64,000 nucleotides of DNA, from positions 38,471 through 102,470 of the forward strand of contig CABXBH010000002.1 in assembly GCA_902510415.1 (NCBI GenBank), in the 5' to 3' direction. The notes under the pieces are model-generated. The model was not told the origin of the DNA, made no database searches, and saw nothing but the letters and a program-made list of their open reading frames with translations. Shown one piece after another: positions 46,243-56,074 of this stretch (position 1 is the stretch's first letter; every line of letters starts with the position of its first letter). The stretch is from an uncultured Bacteroidota bacterium (GTDB taxonomy: Bacteria; Bacteroidota; Bacteroidia; Flavobacteriales; Flavobacteriaceae). Made by a program: the position numbers and the translations under genes.

Positions 46243-48672
46243 ATGAAAATATCTTACAACTGGCTTAAAGAATACCTTAATTTTAAAGATAATCACGAAT
46301 CAATTGGTGAAAAATTAACATCCTTAGGGCTTGAAGTTGAAGGAATTACAAAATTTGAATCAATTCCTGGAGGATTAGAAGGAGTTGTTGTTGGTAAAAC
46401 TAAATCTGTAAAAAAACACCCCAACGCTGATAGACTCAAAATAACTTCAGTTGATGTCGGAGCTGATGAATTATTACAAATAGTATGTGGAGCTCCTAAT
46501 GTTGATAAAAATCAAACAGTTGCTGTTGCAACATCCGGAACCACCTTATATCCAAATAACGAAAAAATTAAGATTAAAAAAAGTAAGATTAGAGGCGAGA
46601 TTAGCAATGGAATGATTTGTGGTCAAGATGAATTAAATCTTGGTGAATTTGATCATGGAATAATGATTCTAGATGATAAGCATAAGCCTGGAACCCCATT
46701 AAAGAAATTATTTCATGTAGATACTGATTGGATTTATGAAATTGGACTAACTCCAAATAGAGCTGATGCAATGAGTCATTATGGAACTGCAAGAGATTTA
46801 AGAGCAAGACTTTTACACGAGGGTAAAAATCTTGAACTAAAAACCCCTTCCGTTAGTAATTTTAGTATTGACAAAAGAACTAAAAACATTAAAATTAATA
46901 TTGACGATAACAGCTTAACACCAAGATACTGTGGAATTGTTATGGAAAATATTAAAATTGATAATTCTCCTGAATGGTTAAAAAATAAAATTATTTCAAT
47001 TGGCTTAAGTCCTATCAATAACATTGTTGATATTACAAATTTTGTAATGCATGATCTTGGACAACCTCTTCACGCATTTGACTATGAAAAAATTGAAGGA
47101 GAAACAATCAATGTAAAAAAGCACAATAAGAATATTAAATTTAAAACTCTTGATGAAGTAGAAAGAGAAATCACAAAAGATGATTTAATGATTTGTAATT
47201 CTAAAAAACCAATGTGTATTGCTGGTATATTTGGTGGAATTGATTCAGGTGTTTCAAAAGAAACTAACACTATTTTTATTGAAAGTGCCTACTTTGACCC
47301 AATTAGTGTAAGGAAAAGCGCTAAACATCATAATTTAAGCACTGATTCTTCTTATAGATTTGAAAGAGGCATAGACCCAAATACAACTAAATACGCGCTT
47401 AAAAGAGCTGTATTAATGATAAAAGAAATATGTAAGGACTCAATTGTTTCAAGTGATTTAATTGATTTGTATCCAAAAACTCTAGAAGACACACAGATTA
47501 TTTTAGGTTTTGATAAAATTCAGAAAATAATAGGTCAAAAAATTGAGAAAGAAACCATAAAGAACATTATTAGTTCACTAGATATTAAAATCAATAGTAT
47601 AACAGAATCTAATCTTGGACTTTCAATTCCTCATTTTAGAAATGATGTCAAAAGAGAAGCTGATGTAATTGAAGAAATTTTAAGAATTTATGGATATAAC
47701 AATATAGAATCTTCAAAAAAAGTAAACCAAACTATTATACTCAATAAAGAAAATATAAAGAATAAAATTGTTGACAGTATTTCTAACCATCTAGTCTCTA
47801 TTGGATTTTATGAAATAATGACAAATTCTCTTGTTTCAAATCAAAAAAACGAATTGAATAAAGATGATAATGATTTGCAAAATGTCAATATCCTAAATTT
47901 TTCCAGTGCTGATCAATCACAATTAAGAAACTCAATGATTTTTTCAGGATTAGATGTAATTAAATACAACCTAAATCGAAAGAAAAATAATTTGAAATTA
48001 TTTGAAATTGGAAAAGAATACCATAAATCAAATAATGGTAAATACCTAGAGAAAGAAAAATTATCAGTATTCATTTATGGTGACAGGAACAACTTAAATT
48101 GGAACACTCAAAATAAAAAGTCTGATTTTTTCTACCTAAAAGGAGTTGTAAACTCTATTATTAAAAAACTTGGATTTAACAGTGTTAAATCAAAAACACT
48201 AACTACTAATAATATTCAAGAAGGAGAAACAATATACTATCAGAAGTCAGAAATTTTTAGTTACGGAATAATTGATGATAAAATTTGTAAGAAATTTGAA
48301 ATTAATGAAAATGTTCTTTACGCAGAATTAGATGTTAATATGATAATAGATAAATATAGCGACCAACCTATTCATTTTAAAAAGATTTCAAAATTCCCAG
48401 AAGTCTCAAGAGATTTATCCATATTAATAGATAAAGAGGTGAGATTTGAAGATATATATAAGACTGTAAGACAAATTAACCAAAAACTTATCAAAGAGAT
48501 TTCTTTATTCGATGTATTTCAAGGAAAAAATCTTCCTGATGACAAGAAAAGCTATGGAATTGCATTTAAGATACAAGATAATGATAAAACATTGTCGGAA
48601 TCTGAAATCGAAGGATTGATGAAAAAGATTATTTCTAAAATTGAAAAAGATTTCAAAGCTGAGTTAAGATAG
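46243..48672 (+). CDS. pheT: Phenylalanine--tRNA ligase beta subunit
   Basis: The large subunit of the alpha2beta2 enzyme that charges tRNA-Phe. In order there are the N-terminal MKISYNWLKEYL, the tRNA-binding OB domain (VVGKTKSVKKHPNADRLKIT), the B3/B4 editing domain, B5 (EADVIEEILRIYGYNNI), and the C-terminal anticodon-binding FDX-ACB domain (FKKISKFPEVSRDLSILI). Length 809 is typical. pheS is not in the window, so the subunit genes are separated, as is usual in Bacteroidota. It overlaps the ABC-F gene by nine bases at the 3' end. Confidence 0.95.
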   Translation: MKISYNWLKEYLNFKDNHESIGEKLTSLGLEVEGITKFESIPGGLEGVVVGKTKSVKKHPNADRLKITSVDVGADELLQIVCGAPNVDKNQTVAVATSGTTLYPNNEKIKIKKSKIRGEISNGMICGQDELNLGEFDHGIMILDDKHKPGTPLKKLFHVDTDWIYEIGLTPNRADAMSHYGTARDLRARLLHEGKNLELKTPSVSNFSIDKRTKNIKINIDDNSLTPRYCGIVMENIKIDNSPEWLKNKIISIGLSPINNIVDITNFVMHDLGQPLHAFDYEKIEGETINVKKHNKNIKFKTLDEVEREITKDDLMICNSKKPMCIAGIFGGIDSGVSKETNTIFIESAYFDPISVRKSAKHHNLSTDSSYRFERGIDPNTTKYALKRAVLMIKEICKDSIVSSDLIDLYPKTLEDTQIILGFDKIQKIIGQKIEKETIKNIISSLDIKINSITESNLGLSIPHFRNDVKREADVIEEILRIYGYNNIESSKKVNQTIILNKENIKNKIVDSISNHLVSIGFYEIMTNSLVSNQKNELNKDDNDLQNVNILNFSSADQSQLRNSMIFSGLDVIKYNLNRKKNNLKLFEIGKEYHKSNNGKYLEKEKLSVFIYGDRNNLNWNTQNKKSDFFYLKGVVNSIIKKLGFNSVKSKTLTTNNIQEGETIYYQKSEIFSYGIIDDKICKKFEINENVLYAELDVNMIIDKYSDQPIHFKKISKFPEVSRDLSILIDKEVRFEDIYKTVRQINQKLIKEISLFDVFQGKNLPDDKKSYGIAFKIQDNDKTLSESEIEGLMKKIISKIEKDFKAELR

Positions 48673-50286
48673 ATTATACATTGATTCTCTAAGCTCTTTT
48701 ATCTTAGTATCACTCATATACTCATCGAATTTTATGTATCTATCTATCACACCTTTTGGTGTAAGCTCTACAATTCTGTTAGCAATGGTTTTCGCAAATT
48801 GGTGGTCATGAGTTGAAAAAAGTACAGTTCCTTTAAAATTATTTAATGAATTATTAAAAGCTGTGATACTCTCTAAATCTAAATGATTAGTAGGTTCATC
48901 TAATATCAAAACATTACCTTTTTTCATCATCATCTTTGAAATCATACATCTAACTTTTTCACCACCTGATAAAACAGTGCATTTTTTCAGTGCTTCTTCC
49001 CCAGAAAATATCATTTTACCTAAAAAACCCCTTAGATAAACCTCTTCTCTTTCTTCTTCTGTTTTAGCCCAATTTCTCAACCAATCAACTAATGAAATAT
49101 TTTTAACGAAAAATTGACTATTGTCTAAAGGTAAATATGAATGATTGGTAGTAACTCCCCATTTAAAATTACCAGAATCAGAAGTTAAATTATCTGTAAT
49201 GATTTGATAAAAACTAGTTGTTGCACGAGAATCCCTCGAATAAAGAAGCACTTTATCTCCTTTGGCTAGGTTTAAATCTATTTTACTAAACAACAATTCA
49301 TTATCAATTGATTTTGACAGCTCTTCTACATTTAAGATTTGATCTCCAGCCTCTCTTTCTCTCTCAAAAATTATTGCTGGATATCTTCTACTAGAAGGTT
49401 TTATTTCATGTATATTAAGTTTTTCAATCATTTTCTTTCTACTTGTTGCTTGTTTACTTTTAGCAACATTAGCACTAAAACGAGCAATAAACTCTTCTAA
49501 CTCTTTCTTCTTTTCTTCAGCTTTTTTATTCTGTTGAGCTCTTTGTCTAGCTGCTAATTGTGAAGATTCATACCAAAAAGTATAATTTCCAGAATAATGA
49601 TTTATTTTTCCAAAATCAATATCAGAAATATGAGTACATACAGAATCTAAAAAATGTCTATCATGAGAAACAACTATAATACAATTATCAAAGTTTGCTA
49701 AATAATCTTCGAGCCAAGTTATAGTTTCATAATCTAAATCATTAGTTGGCTCATCCATAATTAAAACGTCGGGGTTACCAAACAAAGATTTTGCAAGTAA
49801 AACCCTAACTTTTAATTTAGGGTCTATATCTATCATTTTTGTTTGATGCAAATGCTCTTTTACTCCTAAATTCGACAATAATGAAGCTGCATTACTTTCT
49901 GCATTCCAACCATCCATTTCTTCATACTTAACTTGTAGTGAACCAATTTTTTCAGCATTTTCGTCTGAATAATTTTCGTATAAATGATCAATCTCTTTTT
50001 TTATTTGAAAAAGAGATAAATTTCCCATTATAACAGTTTCAAGAACGGTATTTTCATCATAAAGAGTGTGATCTTGATCTAAAACAGACATTCTTTTCCC
50101 TGGCTCAAGATTAACATTCCCTGATGTAGGGTCAACTTTACCACTTAAAATTTTTAGAAAAGTAGATTTACCAGCTCCATTAGCTCCAATTATTCCATAA
50201 CAATTACCATCATTAAAAGATGTATTTACATTGTCAAAAAGAATTCTTTTGCCAAACTGAATTGAAAGATTTGATACTGAAAGCAT
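48664..50286 (-). CDS. ABC-F family ribosome-associated ATPase
   Basis: A soluble duplicated ABC ATPase acting on the ribosome, 540 residues, closest in pattern to the YbiT/YkpA-type subgroup. NBD1 has an intact Walker A (GANGAGKST, about 34-42) and Walker B LIMDEPTND, but its signature is replaced by DPKLKVRVLLAKSL (about 155). NBD2 has an intact signature LSGGEKVR (439) and LILDEPTNHLD, but its Walker A is replaced by SRDSRATT (350-357). A charged linker at about 240-305 joins them. Some of this degeneracy is, from memory, subgroup-wide. No antibiotic-resistance role can be inferred. Confidence 0.88.
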   Translation of the reverse strand: MLSVSNLSIQFGKRILFDNVNTSFNDGNCYGIIGANGAGKSTFLKILSGKVDPTSGNVNLEPGKRMSVLDQDHTLYDENTVLETVIMGNLSLFQIKKEIDHLYENYSDENAEKIGSLQVKYEEMDGWNAESNAASLLSNLGVKEHLHQTKMIDIDPKLKVRVLLAKSLFGNPDVLIMDEPTNDLDYETITWLEDYLANFDNCIIVVSHDRHFLDSVCTHISDIDFGKINHYSGNYTFWYESSQLAARQRAQQNKKAEEKKKELEEFIARFSANVAKSKQATSRKKMIEKLNIHEIKPSSRRYPAIIFEREREAGDQILNVEELSKSIDNELLFSKIDLNLAKGDKVLLYSRDSRATTSFYQIITDNLTSDSGNFKWGVTTNHSYLPLDNSQFFVKNISLVDWLRNWAKTEEEREEVYLRGFLGKMIFSGEEALKKCTVLSGGEKVRCMISKMMMKKGNVLILDEPTNHLDLESITAFNNSLNNFKGTVLFSTHDHQFAKTIANRIVELTPKGVIDRYIKFDEYMSDTKIKELRESMYNLS

Positions 50287-50305
50287 TTTAAATTTTTATT
50301 TGGCG

Positions 50306-50313
50306 CAAAAATA
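50306..50313 (-). promoter_or_regulatory. Promoter -7 box for the ABC-F gene
   Basis: The minus strand reads TATTTTTG, a perfect match ending 20 bases before the ATG. Confidence 0.45.
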
Positions 50314-50317
50314 GAAA

Positions 50318-50971
50318 TTAATTCCCTTTTTTGTGATCTTTTAAAAATTTATCTAAACCAATATCTGTAAGCGGATGTTTTAATAAGCCTGTGATAGATG
50401 AAAGTGGAGATGTAATTACATCTGCACCAATTTTTGCACAGTCTATAATATGCATTGTGTGTCTAATTGAGGCAGCTAAAATTTCTGTTTTAAAATCATA
50501 ATTATCATATATATCTCTTATTTCTGAAATCAAATTCAATCCGTCAGTGGAAATATCATCTAATCTACCTAGAAATGGAGAAACATAAGTAGCTCCAGCT
50601 TTTGCAGCTAATAATGCTTGCCCTGCTGAAAAGACTAGAGTAACATTGGTTTTAATCCCTTTACTTGAAAAATATTTAGCAGCCTTAACGCCATCTTTAA
50701 TCATTGGAAGTTTTACTACTATTTGGTTGTTAAGAGAAGCTATTTCTTCGCCTTCAATAACCATATTTTTAAAATCAGTAGCTATTACCTCTGCAGAAAC
50801 ATCTCCATCTACTATTTCACAAATATCTTTATAATGTTGGAGAATGTTATTTTTTCCGGTAATCCCCTCTTTTGCCATAAGGGATGGGTTTGTTGTAACT
50901 CCGTCTAAAATTCCAAGATCCTGAGCCTCCTTAATTTGATTTAAATTTGCTGTATCAATAAAAAATTTCAT
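50318..50971 (-). CDS. fsa: Fructose-6-phosphate aldolase / transaldolase-like protein (TalC group)
   Basis: A class I aldolase of the small transaldolase group, 217 residues, in central carbon metabolism. The start MKFFIDTANLNQIKEA and GVTTNPSLMAKEG are diagnostic. The Schiff-base Lys87 lies in VVKLPMI, and NVTLVFSAGQALLAAKAGA and SPFLGRLDD follow. The choice between transaldolase and fructose-6-phosphate aldolase activity depends on an active-site Phe/Tyr/Gln residue that I cannot assign reliably. It follows a perfect -7 box and sits upstream of the ABC-F gene. Confidence 0.87.
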   Translation of the reverse strand: MKFFIDTANLNQIKEAQDLGILDGVTTNPSLMAKEGITGKNNILQHYKDICEIVDGDVSAEVIATDFKNMVIEGEEIASLNNQIVVKLPMIKDGVKAAKYFSSKGIKTNVTLVFSAGQALLAAKAGATYVSPFLGRLDDISTDGLNLISEIRDIYDNYDFKTEILAASIRHTMHIIDCAKIGADVITSPLSSITGLLKHPLTDIGLDKFLKDHKKGN

Positions 50972-50985
50972 GTAATTAATTTATT

Positions 50986-50993
50986 CAAATTTA
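50986..50993 (-). promoter_or_regulatory. Promoter -7 box for the transaldolase-like gene
   Basis: The minus strand reads TAAATTTG, a perfect match ending 15 bases before the ATG. Confidence 0.5.
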
Positions 50994-51033
50994 CAATAAA
51001 ATAAAAATGAAATACTAATTAAAAAATTAAAAA

Positions 51034-51834
51034 TTAAAAAAGTTTTAAAACTAAATATTCAAATATACGCTGAGGTAAAATAAACTTTAAAATTATTCCA
51101 AATCTTTCAAGAAATACGCCTGAAACATACTTTTTCTTAGGCTTTTTTAATTGAATGATTTTATGAACTAATCTAGCGACTTTAATAGGATTAGCACCCT
51201 TAGTAATATTTTCATTCATTTTGTCTAAAGAAGACTTATATTTATGTTCATATGGTGACCCTTTTATAACTGGTGAATGAAATCTTCCTTTTGATATATT
51301 AGTTAAATAATCTCCTGGAGCAATACACACTACATTAACATTAAATTCTTTAGTTTCCATGTTTAAAGTTTCTGAAATAATATCTAGAGAAGCTTTTCCT
51401 GCACTATAAATCGATCTAAATGGGGTGCCAATATGACCAGCTATTGAAGTAATATTAATTATAAGTCCCGCTCTATTTCCCCTCATAAAAGGCAAGACCT
51501 TTTTCATGAGATTTATAGGTCCATATAGATTTGTTTTGAAATGTTTTTCAATTTCATCATTTGGGGTTTCCTCCATAGGACCAGTTATTCCGACTCCGGC
51601 ATTATTGATGAGAATATCAATTTTCCCATGTTCTTTAATAATTTTGTCAATACAATTATTGATTGATGTATCTGAAGTTACATCTAATTGAATAGGTGTA
51701 AAAGCCACATCAGTCAACTTGTCAATATTTCTGCTCGATCCATAAACAAAATATTCACTTTTAGAACTTAAATATGTTGCAATTGATTTACCAATTCCTG
51801 AAGATCCGCCGGTAATTAAAATAACTTTTGACAT
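51034..51834 (-). CDS. Short-chain dehydrogenase/reductase (SDR)
   Basis: A classical NAD(P)-dependent SDR of 266 residues. The cofactor motif TGGSSGIG starts at residue 8, NNAG is at 77-80, and the catalytic Ser130, Tyr143 and Lys147 are in INITSIAG and IYSAGKAS. The C-terminal region is basic and hydrophobic (KFILPQRIFEYLVLKLF) and may touch membrane. Substrate unknown; retinol- or steroid-like oxidoreductases of this group are common annotations. It lies just downstream of the SRP RNA and might be transcribed with it. Confidence 0.88.
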   Translation of the reverse strand: MSKVILITGGSSGIGKSIATYLSSKSEYFVYGSSRNIDKLTDVAFTPIQLDVTSDTSINNCIDKIIKEHGKIDILINNAGVGITGPMEETPNDEIEKHFKTNLYGPINLMKKVLPFMRGNRAGLIINITSIAGHIGTPFRSIYSAGKASLDIISETLNMETKEFNVNVVCIAPGDYLTNISKGRFHSPVIKGSPYEHKYKSSLDKMNENITKGANPIKVARLVHKIIQLKKPKKKYVSGVFLERFGIILKFILPQRIFEYLVLKLF

Positions 51835-51848
51835 AATGATACAAAAAT

Positions 51849-51942
51849 GGCAAGCTATCTACATCACACTGCTACAACCGAATACCTTTGCTGTGTTCCC
51901 ACCCTGGAGGATTAATCAGGAGCTAGTTGTGTAGGACTTGCC
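51849..51942 (-). ncRNA. ffs: Signal recognition particle RNA (small bacterial type)
   Basis: About 94 nt on the minus strand. The apical hairpin GTG-GGAA-CAC (51893-51902) has the SRP GGAA tetraloop and is followed at once by the conserved AGCA asymmetric loop (51889-51892), the Ffh binding site. The 5' GGCAAG (51942-51937) pairs with the 3' CTTGCC (51854-51849), and CTACA pairs with TGTAG further in, closing the rod. A perfect promoter lies immediately upstream. The ends are set from the terminal helix and promoter and may be off by a few bases. Confidence 0.92.
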
Positions 51943-51946
51943 ATTT

Positions 51947-51978
51947 CAAATATACAATTAAATAAAATTAGAGAACAA
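51947..51978 (-). promoter_or_regulatory. Promoter of the SRP RNA gene
   Basis: On the minus strand TTG (51978-51976) is followed 21 bases later by TATATTTG (51954-51947), a full Bacteroidota promoter. The expected start, about six bases downstream, falls at the first G of the terminal helix of the SRP RNA. Confidence 0.75.
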
Positions 51979-51984
51979 TAATTT

Positions 51985-52016
51985 TTGAGTATGTTTAAAA
52001 ATATAGCTTAAATTTG
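51985..52016 (+). promoter_or_regulatory. Promoter of the glutaminyl cyclase gene
   Basis: TTG (51985-51987), 21 bases, then TAAATTTG (52009-52016), ending eight bases before the ATG. The -33 boxes of this promoter and of the divergent SRP RNA promoter are only six bases apart. Confidence 0.7.
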
Positions 52017-52024
52017 AGGTAATA

Positions 52025-53110
52025 ATGAAAATGATTAAAACATATATATTTAGAATATTGCCTATTATTCTTTTTACTATTATATCGTGTAATGAAGTTG
52101 ACTCAAAAATTAATATTTCCATTTCACACAACATTATAAACGGAAAAATTAAATTAAATGACACCCTTAAAATAAAGGTGGATTTTTTAGCAACTAAAAA
52201 CTTCAAGGATAATGATTTAAATAATTTATTGTTCGATTTAAAGTCAAATAATAACAAATACGAGTTAAAACCAATTGATTATGATGAAACAACTAAAGAA
52301 TATCATTTTCTTCTTGATAAAATTTCATTAGGTAAAAAAGAACTAATCATAAAACTTAACAACATTAATAAAAGAGTAAATTTCACTCTTCTTAACGACA
52401 AAGCTCCAAAAATATATAATTATGAAATAATCAATGAATTTAGCAGAGATCTAGATTCATACACACAAGGCTTTGAATTTTATAACGATACACTATACGA
52501 AAGTTTAGGTAGATACGGAAAGTCAAAACTAGTTAAAGTTGATTTTAAAAACGGTAAACAGCTAAAGGAGGCAAAACTTTCGTCGAATTATTTTGCAGAA
52601 GGAATCACTATAATGAATGATAAGATTTATCAACTAACATGGAAGGAAAAAGTTGGATTTGTGTATGATGTAAATAATTTTAATAAATTAAAATCGTTTG
52701 ACTACAAAAAGAGCATTGAAGGATGGGGAATTTGCAATGATGGGTTAAGACTTTATAAAAGTGATGGAACCGAAAAAATATGGTTTTTAAACTCTGAAAA
52801 TCAAAAAGAAGAAGGGTTTATTGAAATTTATACGAATAAAAATAAAGTTGTTGGATTAAATGAGCTTGAGTGGGTTGAAGGAAAAATTTATGCTAATAGG
52901 TATCTTTTTGAAGGAATTGCCATTATAAATCCGAGTAATGGAGCCATTGATGGAGTTATAAATTTATCCTCATTAAAAGGAAAAGTAACACAGCATGAAA
53001 ATTTAAATGTTATTAATGGTATTGCATATAATAAAAAGAGAAATTCAATTTTCGTAACTGGGAAAATGTGGGATAAAATTTTTGAAATAAGAATTAAAGA
53101 AAAAGAATGA
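52025..53110 (+). CDS. Glutaminyl-peptide cyclotransferase (glutamine cyclotransferase), lipoprotein
   Basis: Converts N-terminal glutamine of exported proteins to pyroglutamate. The lipobox ends at Cys22 (FTIISC). An N-terminal beta domain (about 25-120) precedes the beta-propeller cyclase domain, marked by SYTQGFEF, LYESLGRYGKSKLVKVD, FAEGITI, YQLTWKEKVGFVYD and NELEWVEGKIYANRY. Length 361 is typical. Pyroglutamate formation is common for exported proteins in Bacteroidota. Its stop overlaps the next ATG as ATGA, so the beta-helix protein is co-translated. Confidence 0.9.
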   Translation: MKMIKTYIFRILPIILFTIISCNEVDSKINISISHNIINGKIKLNDTLKIKVDFLATKNFKDNDLNNLLFDLKSNNNKYELKPIDYDETTKEYHFLLDKISLGKKELIIKLNNINKRVNFTLLNDKAPKIYNYEIINEFSRDLDSYTQGFEFYNDTLYESLGRYGKSKLVKVDFKNGKQLKEAKLSSNYFAEGITIMNDKIYQLTWKEKVGFVYDVNNFNKLKSFDYKKSIEGWGICNDGLRLYKSDGTEKIWFLNSENQKEEGFIEIYTNKNKVVGLNELEWVEGKIYANRYLFEGIAIINPSNGAIDGVINLSSLKGKVTQHENLNVINGIAYNKKRNSIFVTGKMWDKIFEIRIKEKE

Positions 53111-54699
53111 AATACAGAAATATAATAAAAATATCTTTGCTTTTTTTTGGAATAATTTCTTGGAATGCTTGTGATAATGATATTGATTTTGAACTAAATG
53201 AGAATTCATTAAGATTTTCCAAAGACACTGTATATTTAGATACTGTATTCACAAATATCGGATCAAGCACATACAACCTTAAAGTTTATAATAACTCAAG
53301 TGAAAATGTTCTTATTCCAGAGATAAAATTAAGTAACGGAGACAGCTCTTTTTACAGACTAAATGTTGACGGTATATATGATCAAGATGACAATCAAGGT
53401 AAAAGATTTGAAAACATTGAATTACTTGCAAATGACAGCCTCTATATTTTTATAGAAACCACCATAGACATTAATGATATCAACACACAAGAAAATTCTT
53501 TTTTATATGAAGATAAAATTGAGTTTATGAGTACCAATAACACTCAAGAAGTAAATCTTATTTCACTTGTCAAAGATGCCGTTTTCATTTATCCTAACAG
53601 ATATGAACAAAACCAACAATTCGTCTATGAAACATTATCTATAGATTTCAACGGAGATGGTATAAATGAAGAAACCAATATAAGGGGGCGATATCTGAAT
53701 GATGATGAATTGAACTTTACAAATGAAAAACCATATGTTATATATGGATATGCTGCAGTAGGAACAGGAAAGGAATTATTAATTGATAAAGGTTCCAGAA
53801 TTCATTTTCATGATAATTCTGGATTAATTATTACTAATGGAGGAAGTATTAAAGCTAATGGAGAATTTAGTCAAAATCAAAATATTTTAGAAAATGAAAT
53901 AATTTTTGAAGGTGATAGATTAGAACCCTATTTTGAAAATATTCCTGGTCAGTGGGGAACAATTTGGTTATTAGACGGAAGCATAAATAACCAATTTAAC
54001 TTTTGCACAATTAAAAACTCATCTGTTGGAATATATACTAATGGTGGTGATAATTATGATGATTATAAATTAAATTTGAACGGAGTTCAAATATACAATA
54101 GTAGTAATTTTGGGATTTTAGCAATATCATCTTCTATATATGCTGAAAATTTAATTATAAACAAGTCTGGTCAATCTTCGTTTGCTGGAACCTATGGTGG
54201 TAAATACCAATTAAATCATTGCACTATATCAAATTTCTGGAATTTAGGAATCAGACAATATCCTTCTACACTTTTTAATAATTTTTATATTGATTCTAAT
54301 GAAAATGAATTTATAAACGAAGTTTTTGAAGTTAATATAAACAACTCAGTAATTGACGGAAACCAAAACATTGAATTCCTAATTGATCAGCTAGGTGATT
54401 CTGAACTAAATTATTTACTCTCAAATACTATGATTAAGTTTAATGACATTAATAATTACTTTTCAAATGACCCTAGGTATAATTTTTCAAACAATATGCA
54501 TTATGAAAATCTTTATGAAAATTTGAATTCAAGCTTTATAGACCCATTTCTTAATGATTTACGTATTAACCAACATTCTGAACTGATTGGATTAGGTGAT
54601 TTAGAATTTACGATAAACTCTCCACTAGATATTTTAAACAATAATAGAACAAACGTAGCTGATCTTGGAGCTTATCAACATGTTATAATAGAAGATTAA
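53107..54699 (+). CDS. Right-handed beta-helix lipoprotein of unknown function
   Basis: A protein of 530 residues with an N-terminal lipoprotein signal (Cys22 in FGIISWNAC). Residues about 40-160 form a beta-sandwich ([19 protein letters not shown]). Residues about 200-430 form a ladder of short strands with repeated NG and asparagine turns ([38 protein letters not shown]), consistent with a right-handed parallel beta-helix. The C-terminus ends [10 protein letters not shown], a common end of such proteins. It is probably surface-exposed. No enzymatic residues are clear. Coupled to the glutaminyl cyclase gene. Confidence 0.75.
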   Translation: MKYRNIIKISLLFFGIISWNACDNDIDFELNENSLRFSKDTVYLDTVFTNIGSSTYNLKVYNNSSENVLIPEIKLSNGDSSFYRLNVDGIYDQDDNQGKRFENIELLANDSLYIFIETTIDINDINTQENSFLYEDKIEFMSTNNTQEVNLISLVKDAVFIYPNRYEQNQQFVYETLSIDFNGDGINEETNIRGRYLNDDELNFTNEKPYVIYGYAAVGTGKELLIDKGSRIHFHDNSGLIITNGGSIKANGEFSQNQNILENEIIFEGDRLEPYFENIPGQWGTIWLLDGSINNQFNFCTIKNSSVGIYTNGGDNYDDYKLNLNGVQIYNSSNFGILAISSSIYAENLIINKSGQSSFAGTYGGKYQLNHCTISNFWNLGIRQYPSTLFNNFYIDSNENEFINEVFEVNINNSVIDGNQNIEFLIDQLGDSELNYLLSNTMIKFNDINNYFSNDPRYNFSNNMHYENLYENLNSSFIDPFLNDLRINQHSELIGLGDLEFTINSPLDILNNNRTNVADLGAYQHVIIED

Positions 54700-55970
54700 G
54701 CTACAAACAACGGTCTTTTACTCATAAATTTTGACACTTCATCAGCAATTTCTTTTAAAACTAATTCATCTGAACTATTCACAATAGACCTGTCGATTAA
54801 GTCAACTATTTTAACCATATCGCTTTCGACTAGTCCTCTTGTAGTTACAGCAGCAGTACCAACTCTAATTCCTGATGTGACAAATGGAGATTTATCATCA
54901 AATGGAACCATATTTTTATTCACAGTAATTTCAGCTAGACCAAGAACTGCTTCAGCATCTTTTCCTGTTATGTCTTTATTACGTAAATCGATAAGCATCA
55001 TATGATTGTCTGTTCCTCCTGAAATAATTTTATATTCCCTTTTAATAAACTCATCAGCCATAACCTTGGCATTCTTTTTTACCTGCAATATATAATGAAG
55101 GAAATTTTCAGAAAGAGCTTCTCCAAAAGCAATTGCTTTTGCAGCAATTACATGTTCAAGAGGTCCGCCTTGATTTCCAGGAAAAATAGCAGAATCAAGC
55201 AAGGAAGACATTTTTCTTAAAGAGCCATTTTTTAATTTTATACCAAATGGGTTATCAAAATCTTGACCCATCAAAATTAACCCACCTCTTGGACCTCTTA
55301 AAGTCTTATGAGTAGTTGTTGTAACAATATGGCAATGAGGTATTGGATCATTTAATATACCTTTAGCAATTAATCCTGATGGGTGTGAAATATCCGCTAA
55401 CAATAAAGCACCTACTGAATCCGCAATTTTCCTAAATCTTTTAAAGTCAATATCTCTTGAATAAGCAGAAGCTCCCGCAATGATTAATTGCGGTAATTCC
55501 TTTTTTGCAATTTTTTCTATTTTATTATAATCAAGCATTCCAGTTGTTTCATCAACCCCATAAAAAACTGGGTTGTATAATTTACCTGAAAAATTAACAC
55601 TCGAACCGTGGGTTAAATGACCTCCATGTGATAAATCAAAACCTAAAATTTTATCGCCTGGCTTTAAACAAGCAAAAAATACAGCAGAATTTGCTTGACT
55701 ACCTGAATGAGGCTGTACATTAGCCCAGCAAGCTCCAAATAATTCTTTAGCTCTAGAAATAGCTAATGATTCAATTTCATCAACAACTTGACAACCACCA
55801 TAATATCTTTTACCCGGGTATCCTTCAGCATATTTATTTGTTAATATAGATCCCGTAGCAGACATAACTTGTTCACTTGTAAAATTTTCAGATGCAATTA
55901 GCTCTAATCCATCCGTTTGTCTTTTCATTTCAGCATCTATTAAACTAAATATCTCCTTATCTTTTTGCAT
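54696..55970 (-). CDS. glyA: Serine hydroxymethyltransferase
   Basis: Interconverts serine and glycine while charging tetrahydrofolate with a one-carbon unit. Motifs include [24 protein letters not shown], the PLP Lys222 in [14 protein letters not shown], and [14 protein letters not shown]. Length 424 is typical of the Bacteroidota enzyme. Its stop overlaps that of the beta-helix gene at TTAA. A perfect -7 box lies upstream. Confidence 0.95.
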   Translation of the reverse strand: MQKDKEIFSLIDAEMKRQTDGLELIASENFTSEQVMSATGSILTNKYAEGYPGKRYYGGCQVVDEIESLAISRAKELFGACWANVQPHSGSQANSAVFFACLKPGDKILGFDLSHGGHLTHGSSVNFSGKLYNPVFYGVDETTGMLDYNKIEKIAKKELPQLIIAGASAYSRDIDFKRFRKIADSVGALLLADISHPSGLIAKGILNDPIPHCHIVTTTTHKTLRGPRGGLILMGQDFDNPFGIKLKNGSLRKMSSLLDSAIFPGNQGGPLEHVIAAKAIAFGEALSENFLHYILQVKKNAKVMADEFIKREYKIISGGTDNHMMLIDLRNKDITGKDAEAVLGLAEITVNKNMVPFDDKSPFVTSGIRVGTAAVTTRGLVESDMVKIVDLIDRSIVNSSDELVLKEIADEVSKFMSKRPLFVA

Positions 55971-55995
55971 ATTTGTATATATATTTTGATAAAAA

Positions 55996-56003
55996 CAAAA
56001 TTA
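55996..56003 (-). promoter_or_regulatory. Promoter -7 box for glyA
   Basis: The minus strand reads TAATTTTG, a perfect TAnnTTTG match ending 26 bases before the glyA ATG. Confidence 0.45.
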
Positions 56004-56074
56004 AACAATTGAAAAAATAAAATATTAGAATTAATAACATTAATACATTACTTATTAATACTTAATTAACAGTT

